From Treponema sp. (lineage in GTDB: Bacteria; Spirochaetota; Spirochaetia; Treponematales; Treponemataceae), in NCBI GenBank assembly GCA_016286365.1, contig JAEESN010000009.1, positions 1 through 64,000 on the forward strand: 64,000 nucleotides of DNA, written 5' to 3'. A model generated the notes under the pieces. That model did no database searches. It was not told where the DNA came from and saw only the letters and a program-made list of their open reading frames with translations. The position numbers and the translations under genes were made by a program. Shown here piece after piece: positions 45,834-56,920 of the stretch (position 1 is its first letter; every line of letters starts with the position of its first letter).

Positions 45834-47931
45834 TAAAAGAATTATTTTAACTTTGGGTTTGGCTGTATTTTGTTTTTTTACAACTGCTCTTTATGGAGCT
45901 GGAACAAAAACAGTTCTGGAAAACTATAACGAAGGCTTAAGATATCAGCAGGATGAAAATTTTTATCTTGCCCAGCAGTATTATCTTGAGGTAGTAGGGC
46001 AGAATCCTGCATATTCGAATGCATGGTTTAAGCTTGCAGAATGTTCCTATAAGCTTGGAGAATTTGATCTTGCCTTAAACTATCTTTCCAACGCAGAAAA
46101 ATATGAGCCTTCAAATTCAAAATACTTAAACCTTAAGGGAATGATTCTTTTAGCGCTTGGTCGCCTGGACGAAGGGCGAAACATCTTTAATTCAATCCTT
46201 AAAAAATTTCCAAACGATATAGATGCCCACTTTGGTCTTGCAGAAATCGAACTTTACGAAGGTCGCTACACCGGGGCCGAAAAGCAGTACAACGAAGCAT
46301 TAAAAAGACAGTCAGATAACCGTAACGCACTTCTGGCTCTTTCTTTAATCAATGCAGAAAAATCAAAATATCCCGAAGCAGAAAAATATCTTCGCCAGGC
46401 TTTAACCTATTATTCAGGAGATCCCGAAGTTCACTATCTTGCAAGCGTTGTTTATTCAATGAAAGGTGATTATAAGCAGGCGGAAAATCATGCACGTATA
46501 TCTGTAGAAATAAACGGCAACCTCGAAAAATCTTATGAACTTTTGACAACTATTTTATATAAGCAGGGGCGTTATGCAGAAGTTCTTGATTTAAGTGATT
46601 TTTTAATCGGCAGAAACAGAAAGAATTCTACTGCATGGTATTTAAAGGGAATTGCTTATATTAAAATCGGAAGAACTAAAGAAGCAATCGATGCATGGAC
46701 AACAGGATTGAATGCTCAACCTCAGGATGAACTCATGCGCTTTGCAATGGAACTCGAAGTTCGTGAGCTTTTAAACCTTGAAAATTCTAAAAGAAAAGCT
46801 TTTGCCCAGTATCACGTAGACAATGCAAGACAGTATAAGACCCGATACGACGGCTCTGGCGCAATTTATGAATATCAGAGGGCACTTCTTTTAGACCCTG
46901 TAAACTATGAATCCCGTGCCGCTTATGCAGATATCCTTAAATTAAACGGAATGAACGAGCTTTACCTTGAACAGCTCAAATTTATTAAGGATCACAATTC
47001 GCAGAGTCTTTCTGCATCTAAAAAGACAGACTTAAACGATAAAATCGAAGCATATGAATCACTTCTGGAAGATACACTTGCAAAACGCTGGAAAATAGAT
47101 CCTTTTTATCTTGATAAGACAAGATGGAATATCGCTGTTTTCTATGAAGATTCAACTTCGAGCTTTATTCATGCAGATACAAATAAGCTTGCTGCCCGTG
47201 CCTGTGCCGATGTATTTTCCGGTGTTGCAATCACAAGTGTAAAAACTCAGGTAAATCCTATTTCGAGCGTTGGAGAAGCGTTTAAAAATGCAAGATCCAA
47301 TGCCTTTGATTATTTTATCATCGTTTCTTTGAGCGAAGGCCAGAACGACCTAACACTTAAAGCTACAATGTATAATGCAAGAACGGGGCTTTTAATCAAT
47401 TCTAATGATTATTATTCAACAGGAAACAACCGCTTTTCTACCGTTTTAAGAAGATTCAGAAAGCAGGTTTTAGAGCAGCTTACAGTCCGCGGAAAGATAA
47501 TCAAAAGAAACGGTAAGACTGTAGTTGTTGACCTTGGTAAAGCAGAAAACATTGTAAAGGGAACTGAGTTTAAGATTATCAGAAAGGGTGGAATTCAGAC
47601 ATCTGATAACGGAACCGGTGTTTATTATACAGAAAACGATATTTATGGAACTTTAACCATAACGAATGCCGGCGAAGAGATTTCCGAAGGCGAAATAAGT
47701 AATCAGGGATTCTACGACAGAATTAATATAGGTGATGAGGTTGTTCTTGTAGCACTTCCTGATAAGACTAAAAAAGATGTTTCTGAAAACGCAATCGACA
47801 ATGTTCCTCGTGCAGACGAAAAGGGAAAAGCTGTTGTAAAAAGCGAAGTTAAGGCTCAGGACTTTATAAGCGACATCAAGCGCATTGTTGAACGCCCATC
47901 CGTACTCGAGTTATTAAGAAATATTTATTAA
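45823..47931 (+). CDS. Secreted TPR-repeat protein
   Basis: Signal peptide and many TPR motifs (AYSNAWFKLAECSYKLGEFDLALNYL...); C-terminal part without obvious TPRs. Confidence 0.8.
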   Translation: MKNNKRIILTLGLAVFCFFTTALYGAGTKTVLENYNEGLRYQQDENFYLAQQYYLEVVGQNPAYSNAWFKLAECSYKLGEFDLALNYLSNAEKYEPSNSKYLNLKGMILLALGRLDEGRNIFNSILKKFPNDIDAHFGLAEIELYEGRYTGAEKQYNEALKRQSDNRNALLALSLINAEKSKYPEAEKYLRQALTYYSGDPEVHYLASVVYSMKGDYKQAENHARISVEINGNLEKSYELLTTILYKQGRYAEVLDLSDFLIGRNRKNSTAWYLKGIAYIKIGRTKEAIDAWTTGLNAQPQDELMRFAMELEVRELLNLENSKRKAFAQYHVDNARQYKTRYDGSGAIYEYQRALLLDPVNYESRAAYADILKLNGMNELYLEQLKFIKDHNSQSLSASKKTDLNDKIEAYESLLEDTLAKRWKIDPFYLDKTRWNIAVFYEDSTSSFIHADTNKLAARACADVFSGVAITSVKTQVNPISSVGEAFKNARSNAFDYFIIVSLSEGQNDLTLKATMYNARTGLLINSNDYYSTGNNRFSTVLRRFRKQVLEQLTVRGKIIKRNGKTVVVDLGKAENIVKGTEFKIIRKGGIQTSDNGTGVYYTENDIYGTLTITNAGEEISEGEISNQGFYDRINIGDEVVLVALPDKTKKDVSENAIDNVPRADEKGKAVVKSEVKAQDFISDIKRIVERPSVLELLRNIY

Positions 47932-48806
47932 TCTTTGATTTCGATTTTATCCATGCAGGCATTAATCCATCTGTAAGTCTGCATAGGGTAAACATGTGAA
48001 ACCTGAATAAAGGCTTTTACTGCTTCCTCATAATTTCCAAGAAAGTACTCTGTTTCGCCGATGTAAAAATATGCCCTGTTCTGAACAGAAGTAGAGATGT
48101 TTCTTTTTACAAGTTTTTTAAGCTGTGTTTCTGCGTCTGAATATTTTCTCTGTACGAAAGTATTTTTAAGGATATCAAAAAGGATGTAATCATCTCCGCC
48201 GTCTGGTGAAACTAAATCTTCTTCGAAAAAATAGGGAGAAAGAATTTCTGAATCATCTTTTTTAGAGGCTGTAAACTCTTTTGTTGAATCTACAGTTTCG
48301 TCCGAGATGAGGTTTTCTTCGTTGAGTCCTTCGATTATATCAAGATAAGGAAGAGGTGTTTCTCTTTTTGTTCCGCCTGTATAAAGCTTTTCTTCTTCTT
48401 TCTGAGGCTTTGTTTCGGGCTTTTTTGTCTGAAGCTTTAAGTGTACGCCGTTTACAGTTGAGTTCATGGAAGCAAGAATGATTTCGTAAGGCTTGTCTGT
48501 AACAGTAATAATCGCATAAAAATAATCTTTATAATCTTTTACTGAATCTGTATAGTCAGTCCTGTCGCCGGGAAGTTCTGTAATGGGTGTAAGGTTTTTA
48601 AGCTGGCTGTAGCGTGTGATAGGAGTTGTGCTTCTGTAAATAAGCAATTTAGTTATAGGTTCGTCGGGATCATCGGGGAGAACCCAGAAAAGATTGATTT
48701 TTGTCCCTTTGGAAGCTTTTGCCTGAATATCTAAAATTACGGGTTTTTTTGCAAAAAGAGGCAGAGAAATAACTAAAAGTATTAATAAACTGATGATTTT
48801 TTTCAT
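47928..48806 (-). CDS. Secreted protein with FN3-like N-terminus and TPR-like C-terminus
   Basis: Signal peptide; IYRSTTPI fibronectin-like strand pattern; AYFYIGETEYFLGNYEEAVKAFIQV TPR. Confidence 0.6.
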   Translation of the reverse strand: MKKIISLLILLVISLPLFAKKPVILDIQAKASKGTKINLFWVLPDDPDEPITKLLIYRSTTPITRYSQLKNLTPITELPGDRTDYTDSVKDYKDYFYAIITVTDKPYEIILASMNSTVNGVHLKLQTKKPETKPQKEEEKLYTGGTKRETPLPYLDIIEGLNEENLISDETVDSTKEFTASKKDDSEILSPYFFEEDLVSPDGGDDYILFDILKNTFVQRKYSDAETQLKKLVKRNISTSVQNRAYFYIGETEYFLGNYEEAVKAFIQVSHVYPMQTYRWINACMDKIEIKD

Positions 48807-48882
48807 TTTTTAAATAATAAAGCCCAAGTTTTTATTTGTCAATTATGTTGTAAAAATCGGGTTTTATTGTTATTTTAATAGT

Positions 48883-50020
48883 ATGTTAGAAGAATTAAAA
48901 ATACCTGTAGAACAGTTACGCGAAGAAATTATGAATGTCTGGGGGCGTCTTTGACTGGGCCTCAATAGATAAGATGATTGCAGAAAAAGAAGCTTTGACC
49001 GGTCAGGCGGGCTTCTGGGATGATCCTAAAGCTGCAGAAAAAGTGATGTCGCAGATTCGTAAGTTAAAGAACAGGGTTGAGCCCTGGAGACAGCTTATAA
49101 GCGACATGGACGACATCGAAGCAATGTACGAACTTGCCGCAGAAAGCGGGGAGCAGGGCGACGAAGATGAAGTTCGCTCAATGTACGAAAAGGCAAAAGC
49201 ACAATTCGAAAAATTAAATATCTTAAACCTCCTTTCGGGCGAAGTTGACCAGAACGATGCATTCCTCACAATTCATGCGGGAGCGGGCGGTACAGAAGCC
49301 TGTGACTGGTGTTTTATGCTTTCGAGAATGTATTTAAGATGGGCAGAACGTCACGGATATAAAACAGAAGTAATGGATGAACTCGAAGCAGAAGGAGGTT
49401 TAAAATCGATTACAATACAGATTTCGGGAGACTTTGTATACGGCTATCTTAAGGGAGAAGGCGGAATCCATCGTCTTGTAAGAATTTCTCCTTTTGATGC
49501 AAATGCTCGTCGTCACACGTCTTTTGCTTCTGTATATGTATATCCTGTCTTAGACGACACAATCGAAGTTGATATTAAACCGGAAGACCTCCGTGTAGAT
49601 ACTTACCGTGCGGGTGGAAAAGGTGGTCAGCATGTAAATAAAACTGACTCTGCCGTTCGTTTTACTCATATACCAACGGGAATTGTAGTAGCATGTCAGA
49701 GTGAACGAAGTCAGATTATGAACCGTCAATCTTGTATGAACATGCTTAAAGCCCGTCTTTATGAATATTACCGTGCACAGAAAGAAGAAGAGAACTCAAA
49801 GTTTGCTGCCGAAAAGAAAGACATCTCTTTTGGAAGTCAGATTCGTTCTTATGTATTCTGTCCATATACTATGGTAAAAGATCACCGAACAAAATACAGC
49901 GTTGGAAACATTAACGGTGTTATGGACGGAGATTTAGACGACTTTATGAACGCATACCTTGTAGCCAAGTGGAAAGGTCTTCCAATGGATGGGGGAAGCG
50001 ACGATGATGACGAGGAATAA
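48883..50020 (+). CDS. prfB: Peptide chain release factor 2, programmed +1 frameshift
   Basis: ATG 48883 frame runs to GGGGGCGTCTTTGAC; in-frame TGA at 48952-48954; downstream frame is RF2 (GGQHVNKTDSAVR). Confidence 0.95.
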
Positions 50021-50049
50021 TCCGTAAGGACAAAAAGGGGTAGTTTTAA

Positions 50050-51744
50050 TTGAGGAGTAGTTTTACCTATAGAAAAAAAATTATTACTCTTTTACTCATA
50101 TTAATTTCTGCTTCTTTTATTCATGCAAAAGAGGCAGGTAAATGGATTATTGCCGCACAGAAGTTCAGTTTTTCGGGAAAAGAAAAGGAAAGTGTAAAGG
50201 AAGGAATTTCTTCCATGCTTCCACAGAGGATTCTTGAAAATATTTCGAAGGCTTCCTTTAGAACAATTTATGTAAACGAAGTCTTTGAAAGAGAACTTTT
50301 TAAATTAAAAAATGAACGTACCTCACTTTTTCTCCAGCTTTCGGCAGAAATACAAAGGAGGGATTCTCTGGTCCTTCAGAATTTTTCTAAGGATGAACTT
50401 AAAAAACAGATAGAAAACGAAGAGAAAAAGATTGCGGAAATCAAAAAACAGATAGACGAAAACTTATTAAACCAGGCAGAGTACGAAGAAAAAATTGCCC
50501 GGGCAAAAGAGCATGAAGTTTATAAGGATTCCCATAACGAAAATCAGATAGAAAAAATCGAAATCTATAAAAATGATTATTCTGCGCTTTATAATGTTCC
50601 CGATAATCTTTTGTCATATTCATACGACAGCCGCGAAATAGAAAAAGATGTTTTTCAAAATGGAATAAATGCACTTTTAACAGGAAGAATTAAAGCGTAC
50701 GGAGAATATATAAGTGTTACAGTTGAGCTTTATAATTATCCTGGTGGAAAGAGTGTAGCTTGTGTTACTGAATACGGTTCTCTTGACGAAGCCGATATAA
50801 TTGCATCATCAATTGTAAGACAGCTTGCTCCACAGATTACAAATTCACTGCCATGCGAACTCAAATTTGTTTCCGACATTCCTCTTAAAGAAGTTTCAGT
50901 TTATATAGATGATGTCTTACAGAAAAATATAAACAGAAAGTTAAAACTTGATTCGGGTATTCATCACCTTGAGTTTGTATGTAAGGATTATAATACAGCC
51001 AGCTGTGATTATTATTTTGAAGGTAATCAGTCTTACGAAGTTAAATTCAACTTACAGAAAAAAGAGTTTTTAGATATTTCCCTTGTAACAAAAAAAGAAG
51101 GACAGGGTATTTTTTATACTGATGGTAAACCGTTTGAAGGCCAGATCGAAATAAACGGTAAACCTGTTTTGGGTCTTTTATACGGTGGAAAGAAAAATTC
51201 TGACTTTTTTATTCTTGATGATTCAATTTTAGAAGCTGAACAGACTTATGTTGTTGATGCGAACCTCGAAGACAAAAATGATTACATTGAAAATCGGCGC
51301 AGATGGATGTATACTTCCTATAGTATTTTAATCACATCTTTAATACCGTCTTTTTATCTGAATGGTCAGGCTTTGTCTTATTCAATGGCAGGACAGAAAG
51401 GTTATCTTAAAACTTCGGATAAGCTTGAAGAAGCAAACAGATGGATTTTAGCTTCTGATATTTCTACAGGAATTTCAATCGGGCTTGGTGTGTGGTTTGT
51501 GTATGAACTTGTGCGCTATCTTTATGCAGCAAATTCTATCCTTCCAAAAAAAGCAGAACCGGCTCCTTTAGATTTTAATCAGACAAAAGAGGCAGATAAA
51601 GAGAAAGCTGCAGTGCTACCGGCAGAAGATGGGGAAAGCGCACAGGATGCCGGCCTGGAAGATGAAAAAACACAGGATAAAAATACTGATAGTAAAAATA
51701 CAGAAAAGAATATAGAAAAAAATATAGAACATACAACAGAATAA
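50050..51744 (+). CDS. Secreted protein of unknown function, PEGA-like segment and C-terminal TM/acidic tail
   Basis: TTG start; signal peptide IITLLLILISASFIHA; LKFVSDIPLKEVSVYIDDVL resembles PEGA-type repeats. Confidence 0.55.
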   Translation: MRSSFTYRKKIITLLLILISASFIHAKEAGKWIIAAQKFSFSGKEKESVKEGISSMLPQRILENISKASFRTIYVNEVFERELFKLKNERTSLFLQLSAEIQRRDSLVLQNFSKDELKKQIENEEKKIAEIKKQIDENLLNQAEYEEKIARAKEHEVYKDSHNENQIEKIEIYKNDYSALYNVPDNLLSYSYDSREIEKDVFQNGINALLTGRIKAYGEYISVTVELYNYPGGKSVACVTEYGSLDEADIIASSIVRQLAPQITNSLPCELKFVSDIPLKEVSVYIDDVLQKNINRKLKLDSGIHHLEFVCKDYNTASCDYYFEGNQSYEVKFNLQKKEFLDISLVTKKEGQGIFYTDGKPFEGQIEINGKPVLGLLYGGKKNSDFFILDDSILEAEQTYVVDANLEDKNDYIENRRRWMYTSYSILITSLIPSFYLNGQALSYSMAGQKGYLKTSDKLEEANRWILASDISTGISIGLGVWFVYELVRYLYAANSILPKKAEPAPLDFNQTKEADKEKAAVLPAEDGESAQDAGLEDEKTQDKNTDSKNTEKNIEKNIEHTTE

Positions 51745-51765
51745 ATACAGCGGAGTTTTAATTTT

Positions 51766-52635
51766 ATGAAAAAGTCTTTTGGTTCAAAGTTTAAGGCGTT
51801 ATTTTCTAAGGGAAATAAAAACGAAGAATTTTATGATGATTTAACCGACCTCTTAGTCGAAGGTGATATTGGGGCTAAAACTTCGTATCTGATTGTAGAA
51901 GAACTTGAATCAGTCTGCTCAAAAAATAAGATTACCGAGCAGGATGATATAATGCAGGAATTAAAGAAGCTCCTTTTGGAAACCGTAAAATCTGTTGAAC
52001 TTAATTATGAACAGGGAAAACAGAATGTATGGATGGTTTTGGGTGTAAACGGAGTGGGAAAAACAACAAGTGTTGCAAAATTAGCACTCTGGTTTAAAAA
52101 GCGTGGTCTTGAAAATCTTGTTCTTGCAAGTGCCGATACTTTCCGTGCAGCAGCAATTGAACAACTCGAGTTGCACGGTAATAAGGTTGGAGTTCGTGTA
52201 GTAAGCCATCAGCATGGTTCAGATCCTTCAAGCGTTGTTTTTGATGCTGCAGAAGCGGTAAAGGCAAAAGGACCGGGACTTGTTCTTGCAGACACAGCGG
52301 GACGACTTCACAATAAAGAAAACCTTGTGCGCGAATTACAGAAGATAGATAAAATCTGCCGTTCAAAAGCAGACGAAGGATGTTACAAAAAAATCCTTGT
52401 AATTGATGCAACAACAGGACAGAATGCAGTGCGCCAGGCAGAAGTTTTTAATGAGGCTGTCGGAATAGATGCTGTTATTATGACAAAGTATGATTCAACT
52501 GCAAAGGGTGGATGTGCAGTTTCTATCGGAAAGGAATTGAACATTCCTGTTGCCTTTGTCTGCGACGGCGAAAAATACGAAAACATTTCTCCTTTTAATG
52601 CCTCTGACTATATTGATGATTTTCTGGGATTGTAA
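51766..52635 (+). CDS. ftsY: Signal recognition particle receptor FtsY
   Basis: GVNGVGKTTSVAKLA, ADTFRAAAIEQL, LADTAGRLHNKENLV, TKYDSTAKGG. Confidence 0.96.
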   Translation: MKKSFGSKFKALFSKGNKNEEFYDDLTDLLVEGDIGAKTSYLIVEELESVCSKNKITEQDDIMQELKKLLLETVKSVELNYEQGKQNVWMVLGVNGVGKTTSVAKLALWFKKRGLENLVLASADTFRAAAIEQLELHGNKVGVRVVSHQHGSDPSSVVFDAAEAVKAKGPGLVLADTAGRLHNKENLVRELQKIDKICRSKADEGCYKKILVIDATTGQNAVRQAEVFNEAVGIDAVIMTKYDSTAKGGCAVSIGKELNIPVAFVCDGEKYENISPFNASDYIDDFLGL

Positions 52636-52638
52636 AGC

Positions 52639-53616
52639 GTGATAAAAAAAGCATTTGTTGTTTTAATCACTTTTGGCCTTGTCTTTACGGCCTGTTCTCG
52701 AAAAGATAAAAACAAAGAAAGTAATGCTCCTCTTAGTACAGAAGAAAATTCATCAGAATCTTTAGAATTAATAGATAATCTTGATTTTTATGTTCCGGCC
52801 TTAGACGACGGTGAATGGGTTGATTATGTTTTATCTTCCATGGAAGAAGAGCGCATAGCAGATGAACTTGAAAGTATGAGCGAACTTGAATCAGTTTTAA
52901 GAGGCGGCCATACTTACGAAAACGAAAGCGATAAACCTGTGGAAGTAAGGCTTTTGGATTCATTAAATGAATTAAAAATCATGGAATACGGAAACGAGAT
53001 TTTTATACCGGATTTTTCTGGTGGAAAGCTTGTTTTTATAAATAAATGTAAGGAAAAAGTCACAAGATTTTTCTACGATGAGCGCTATCGTCTTGTAAAA
53101 AAAGAACACTGGAATATCCCTGACGAAAAAACGGCTTCGATCACTCTGGAAGAAGAATTAACCTACGCCTATGACAACGTAATCCCTTATTCAAAAACTG
53201 TAACTTCTGGAGATTCAAGATCACGAACTGTTTATAACGACAAGGGACTTCCTCACGTACTCGAAATTTATAAATATTCAGATAAAACCAAAAGATGGAA
53301 TATTTTAAACAGTTCATCCTGGGAATACGATGAGGAAAAAAGAATCACAAAAGAAGAAGTTACGGATTATACGGGTGCAAAAACTTCCGTTAAGACAGAA
53401 TTATATTATTATAAAACCGAAGATATGCCTGATTATGAATACTACGAGGACGGTAATTTAAAAATCAGTATTGTTTATTCTTCTAAAACCGCCTATACAA
53501 AACAGATTTTCTTTGATGAAGATTTTTCTGTAAAAACATATTATGATGAAGATAAAAAGATACGCGATGAATACTATAACGGAGACACTTTTGTAAGGGA
53601 GAAAATCTATGAGTAA
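52639..53616 (+). CDS. Lipoprotein of unknown function
   Basis: Lipobox-like GLVFTACSRK; GTG start; overlaps next gene by 8 bp. Confidence 0.65.
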   Translation: MIKKAFVVLITFGLVFTACSRKDKNKESNAPLSTEENSSESLELIDNLDFYVPALDDGEWVDYVLSSMEEERIADELESMSELESVLRGGHTYENESDKPVEVRLLDSLNELKIMEYGNEIFIPDFSGGKLVFINKCKEKVTRFFYDERYRLVKKEHWNIPDEKTASITLEEELTYAYDNVIPYSKTVTSGDSRSRTVYNDKGLPHVLEIYKYSDKTKRWNILNSSSWEYDEEKRITKEEVTDYTGAKTSVKTELYYYKTEDMPDYEYYEDGNLKISIVYSSKTAYTKQIFFDEDFSVKTYYDEDKKIRDEYYNGDTFVREKIYE

Positions 53617-54910
53617 GACTTTTTTTGGCGACCTTAAATGGATTACAAGAATTTCTTCCCGATTTGCAAGAGTAGACAGAAAATCAAAATCGGCGGCAAC
53701 ATCTAAACTTGCTACACTTGGAATCTGTTTTGGTGTAATGACTTTAATAGTCGTGATGAGCATTATGAACGGATTTCAGCTGAGCTTTATAGATGCGATT
53801 ATTGAACTTTCTTCTTATCACATTCAGGCAGAAGATTTAGATACTTCACAATATGATGCAATAAAAGATTTGTGCCGCGATAATAAGCGTTTTGTTTCTG
53901 TAAGTCCTTTTTACGAAGCACAAACTCTTATGACAAGCGAATATGGAAGGGAAAGTGCTGCTGTAATAAGGGCTGTGGAACCTTCTGTTTATAAAGATGA
54001 TAAGGGTTTTAAATCCCAGATGGTAATGCGCTCTGGTTATTTTGACCTTGAAGATAAAAATTCAATCATACTTGGTTCAAAGCTTGCAAGAAATCTTGGA
54101 GTGCGTGTAGGCGATACAGTAAACTTTTTTGTTTTGAGTGGAAGTTCAGATGTAAGTCTTTTATCAACAGAAAGGAATTTTATTGTTACAGGGGTTTTTA
54201 CAAGCGGATATTCAGAGCTTAATTCATCATACTGTTATATAGGAATTGAAGACGGAAAAGAATACTTTGGAGAAAAAGCAAAACCTGTATACGGAATTAA
54301 AATCAGCGATAAGGATGATGATGCAGCTTCGATTAATTATTTAACAAAGCTTTACCCCGAAGCAAAGTTCAAATCCTGGCGTGAATACAATAAATCGTTC
54401 TTCGGGGCTTTACGAATAGAAAAAAATATCCTTTTAATGCTTGTTGCAATCATCTTTGTGGTTGTCGGAATAAATATCTATAACGGTATGAGACGTCTTG
54501 TGTACGAACGAAGAAGTGAAATTGCAGTTCTTTCGGCTCTTGGAGCCCCTTCTTCGAGGATTAAGGCAATATTTATTACAAGGGGTCTTACAACCGGATT
54601 AATCGGTTCTTTTTTTGGAGTAATATTCGGACTTCTTATAAGCATAAATACTGATTTTTTCTTTAAGGCAGTTTCATTTGTGATGTACTGGATTCAGTAT
54701 GCGTTTACGGCAATTACATCTCCTAAGTCGCTTGTATACCTGAGCGAAAATTCTTCCTATGCATTATACGCTTCCATTCCGGCAAGAGTCATATTCGGCG
54801 AAGTTGTGATGATTGCTTTATTCGGACTTGTTTCTCCATTATTTGCTTCGTGGTTTGCCGGTAAAAATATATTAAAACTTACAGTTGCGGAGGTTCTTCA
54901 CGATGAGTAA
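53609..54910 (+). CDS. LolC/LolE-type ABC transporter permease
   Basis: N-terminal TM, periplasmic domain, FtsX-like C-terminal TMs (RRLVYERRSEIAVLSALGAPSSRIKAIFI). Confidence 0.87.
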   Translation: MSKTFFGDLKWITRISSRFARVDRKSKSAATSKLATLGICFGVMTLIVVMSIMNGFQLSFIDAIIELSSYHIQAEDLDTSQYDAIKDLCRDNKRFVSVSPFYEAQTLMTSEYGRESAAVIRAVEPSVYKDDKGFKSQMVMRSGYFDLEDKNSIILGSKLARNLGVRVGDTVNFFVLSGSSDVSLLSTERNFIVTGVFTSGYSELNSSYCYIGIEDGKEYFGEKAKPVYGIKISDKDDDAASINYLTKLYPEAKFKSWREYNKSFFGALRIEKNILLMLVAIIFVVVGINIYNGMRRLVYERRSEIAVLSALGAPSSRIKAIFITRGLTTGLIGSFFGVIFGLLISINTDFFFKAVSFVMYWIQYAFTAITSPKSLVYLSENSSYALYASIPARVIFGEVVMIALFGLVSPLFASWFAGKNILKLTVAEVLHDE

Positions 54911-55601
54911 CAGCATTATTCAGATTAAGGGACTTGAAAAAACTTATATTACCGACAGTGAAAGATTGACTATCCTTAAAGATCTTGATTTAGAAATTGA
55001 AGAAGGTACAAAGGTAGTTATAGCAGGCGAAAGCGGAAGCGGTAAAAGTACTCTTTTGAATATAATCGGAGGAATAGATACTGTAACAGCCGGCAGCGTA
55101 AAAGCGGGTAAATGGCTTGTAAATGAACTTTCGGAAGAAGAAAGCCCGGAATACCGCTCAAAGTTTTTAGGATTAATCTTTCAGTTTCATTATTTATTAA
55201 AAGATTTTACTGCGCTCGAAAATGTATATATGCCTGCCTTTATGGCCGGAGTTCCAGAAAAAGAAGCAAGGGAAAGGGCAAAAGAACTTTTAGTAGAAGT
55301 TGGAATAGGGGACAGAATGAATCACCTTCCTTCGGAACTTTCGGGAGGAGAAAGACAGAGGGTTTCTGTTGCAAGAAGTCTTATCAATAATCCAAAAGTG
55401 ATTTTAGCCGATGAGCCAACAGGAAACCTCGATCCTGCAAATGCAGCTTTAATAGGCGATATTTTATTCAGCATGGTAGATAAATATAAAACAACCCTGA
55501 TTCTTGTAACGCACGATTATAAGCTTGCGGCAAAAGGCGATATCTGTTACAGGATTGCAGGCGGTAAGCTCGAAGTTTTTAATCCGGGGAGAAGTAAATG
55601 A
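54903..55601 (+). CDS. LolD-type ABC transporter ATPase
   Basis: [42 protein letters not shown]. Confidence 0.92.
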   Translation: MSNSIIQIKGLEKTYITDSERLTILKDLDLEIEEGTKVVIAGESGSGKSTLLNIIGGIDTVTAGSVKAGKWLVNELSEEESPEYRSKFLGLIFQFHYLLKDFTALENVYMPAFMAGVPEKEARERAKELLVEVGIGDRMNHLPSELSGGERQRVSVARSLINNPKVILADEPTGNLDPANAALIGDILFSMVDKYKTTLILVTHDYKLAAKGDICYRIAGGKLEVFNPGRSK

Positions 55602-56920
55602 CGATTAAGTCAATCTTGTTATTTACAAAGAGCCTCATCTTCCCAAAAACAGAAAAGAAATCTCTTGCAAGAAGAAGTATTTCGGGGGCTTTAATCTGTA
55701 TAGGATTGAGCATCATCCCTTTAACCTGTGTTTTATGCATCACAAACGGGATGATAGAAGGAATGACAGAGCGTTTAATAGGGCTTTCAACAGGACATAT
55801 ACAGGCTTTCGTTGCACAGGATATAAAAGAGACAAGAACCTTTCAGAACTTTTTTGCTTTCGCAGAAAAATTAAAAAAGCAGGAAGGAATCATAAGTGCC
55901 TACCCGGAAGTCGATATAAATGCAATCGGTACTGCAAACGATTACAGATCGGGCATTCAGATTCGCGGTGTAAATACAGATATTTTTAAGGATAATCACT
56001 CTTTCAGAAGTCTTTTTGAAGTAATAGAAGGGGATGACCTTGAAATAAGCGGAAGCGAAGCAATTGTCGGAAAAAAAATTGCAGAGCTTTTGAACCTTCA
56101 TGCAGGCGACACATTCAGGATTATTACTACACGCACTGTAAAAGATAAGCTTGTTCCAAAACTCACTCCTTTTAAGGTAAAGGCAATTATTTCATCAGGT
56201 TACCAGGAAATGGATGCCTTGTGGACTTTTATCCCGATTGAAACAGCCTTTGCTTCACTTTCACTTTCAAATGCGAATTTTACTGTTCTTATGGAAACGC
56301 CGGACGCTTTTTCTCCGGAATTAACTTATACAAAAAAATGCCTTCAATCTGATTACGGCGAGATTGCAAATTTTTATTCATGGCAGCAGGTTCATCAGTC
56401 TGAGTTTGAAAATTTTTCTTCCACGAAGGTCATGCTTGTCTTAATCATGGTGTTGATTGTTCTTGTCGCTTCTATAAACATCTGTTCTGCAATAATCATG
56501 CTGGTAATGGAAAGAAAAAAAGAAATTGCAATCTTAAAAAGTATTGGTGCAACTCCCTTTGGAATCACTCTTTCTTTTTTACTAACAGCAGTTGTATGCG
56601 GAAGCGGGGGAGTTATTCTGGGACTTGTTACGGGGCTTTTACTTTCTGTAAATGCAAACCAGATTATCTCTTTTATAGAAAAAACTGTAAATCATGTGGC
56701 CAAAATTAAATATCTTATTCAGGGAGTTCCGCTCGACCAGATGACTCAGATTCATCTTATGGATCCGGCCTATTATATTCAGACAATCCCGCTCGAAATT
56801 CCTTTTGGTCAGATATTTTTAATCTGCGCGCTTACGATTTTTCTTTCTCTCATTGTTTCGATTATTCCTTCTGTAAAAGCCGGAAAAGAAAAACCTATAG
56901 ACACGCTCAGAAAGGCATAG
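55598..56920 (+). CDS. LolC/LolE-type ABC transporter permease
   Basis: ATGA overlap with the ATPase gene; MERKKEIAILKSIGATPFGI. Confidence 0.87.
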   Translation: MTIKSILLFTKSLIFPKTEKKSLARRSISGALICIGLSIIPLTCVLCITNGMIEGMTERLIGLSTGHIQAFVAQDIKETRTFQNFFAFAEKLKKQEGIISAYPEVDINAIGTANDYRSGIQIRGVNTDIFKDNHSFRSLFEVIEGDDLEISGSEAIVGKKIAELLNLHAGDTFRIITTRTVKDKLVPKLTPFKVKAIISSGYQEMDALWTFIPIETAFASLSLSNANFTVLMETPDAFSPELTYTKKCLQSDYGEIANFYSWQQVHQSEFENFSSTKVMLVLIMVLIVLVASINICSAIIMLVMERKKEIAILKSIGATPFGITLSFLLTAVVCGSGGVILGLVTGLLLSVNANQIISFIEKTVNHVAKIKYLIQGVPLDQMTQIHLMDPAYYIQTIPLEIPFGQIFLICALTIFLSLIVSIIPSVKAGKEKPIDTLRKA

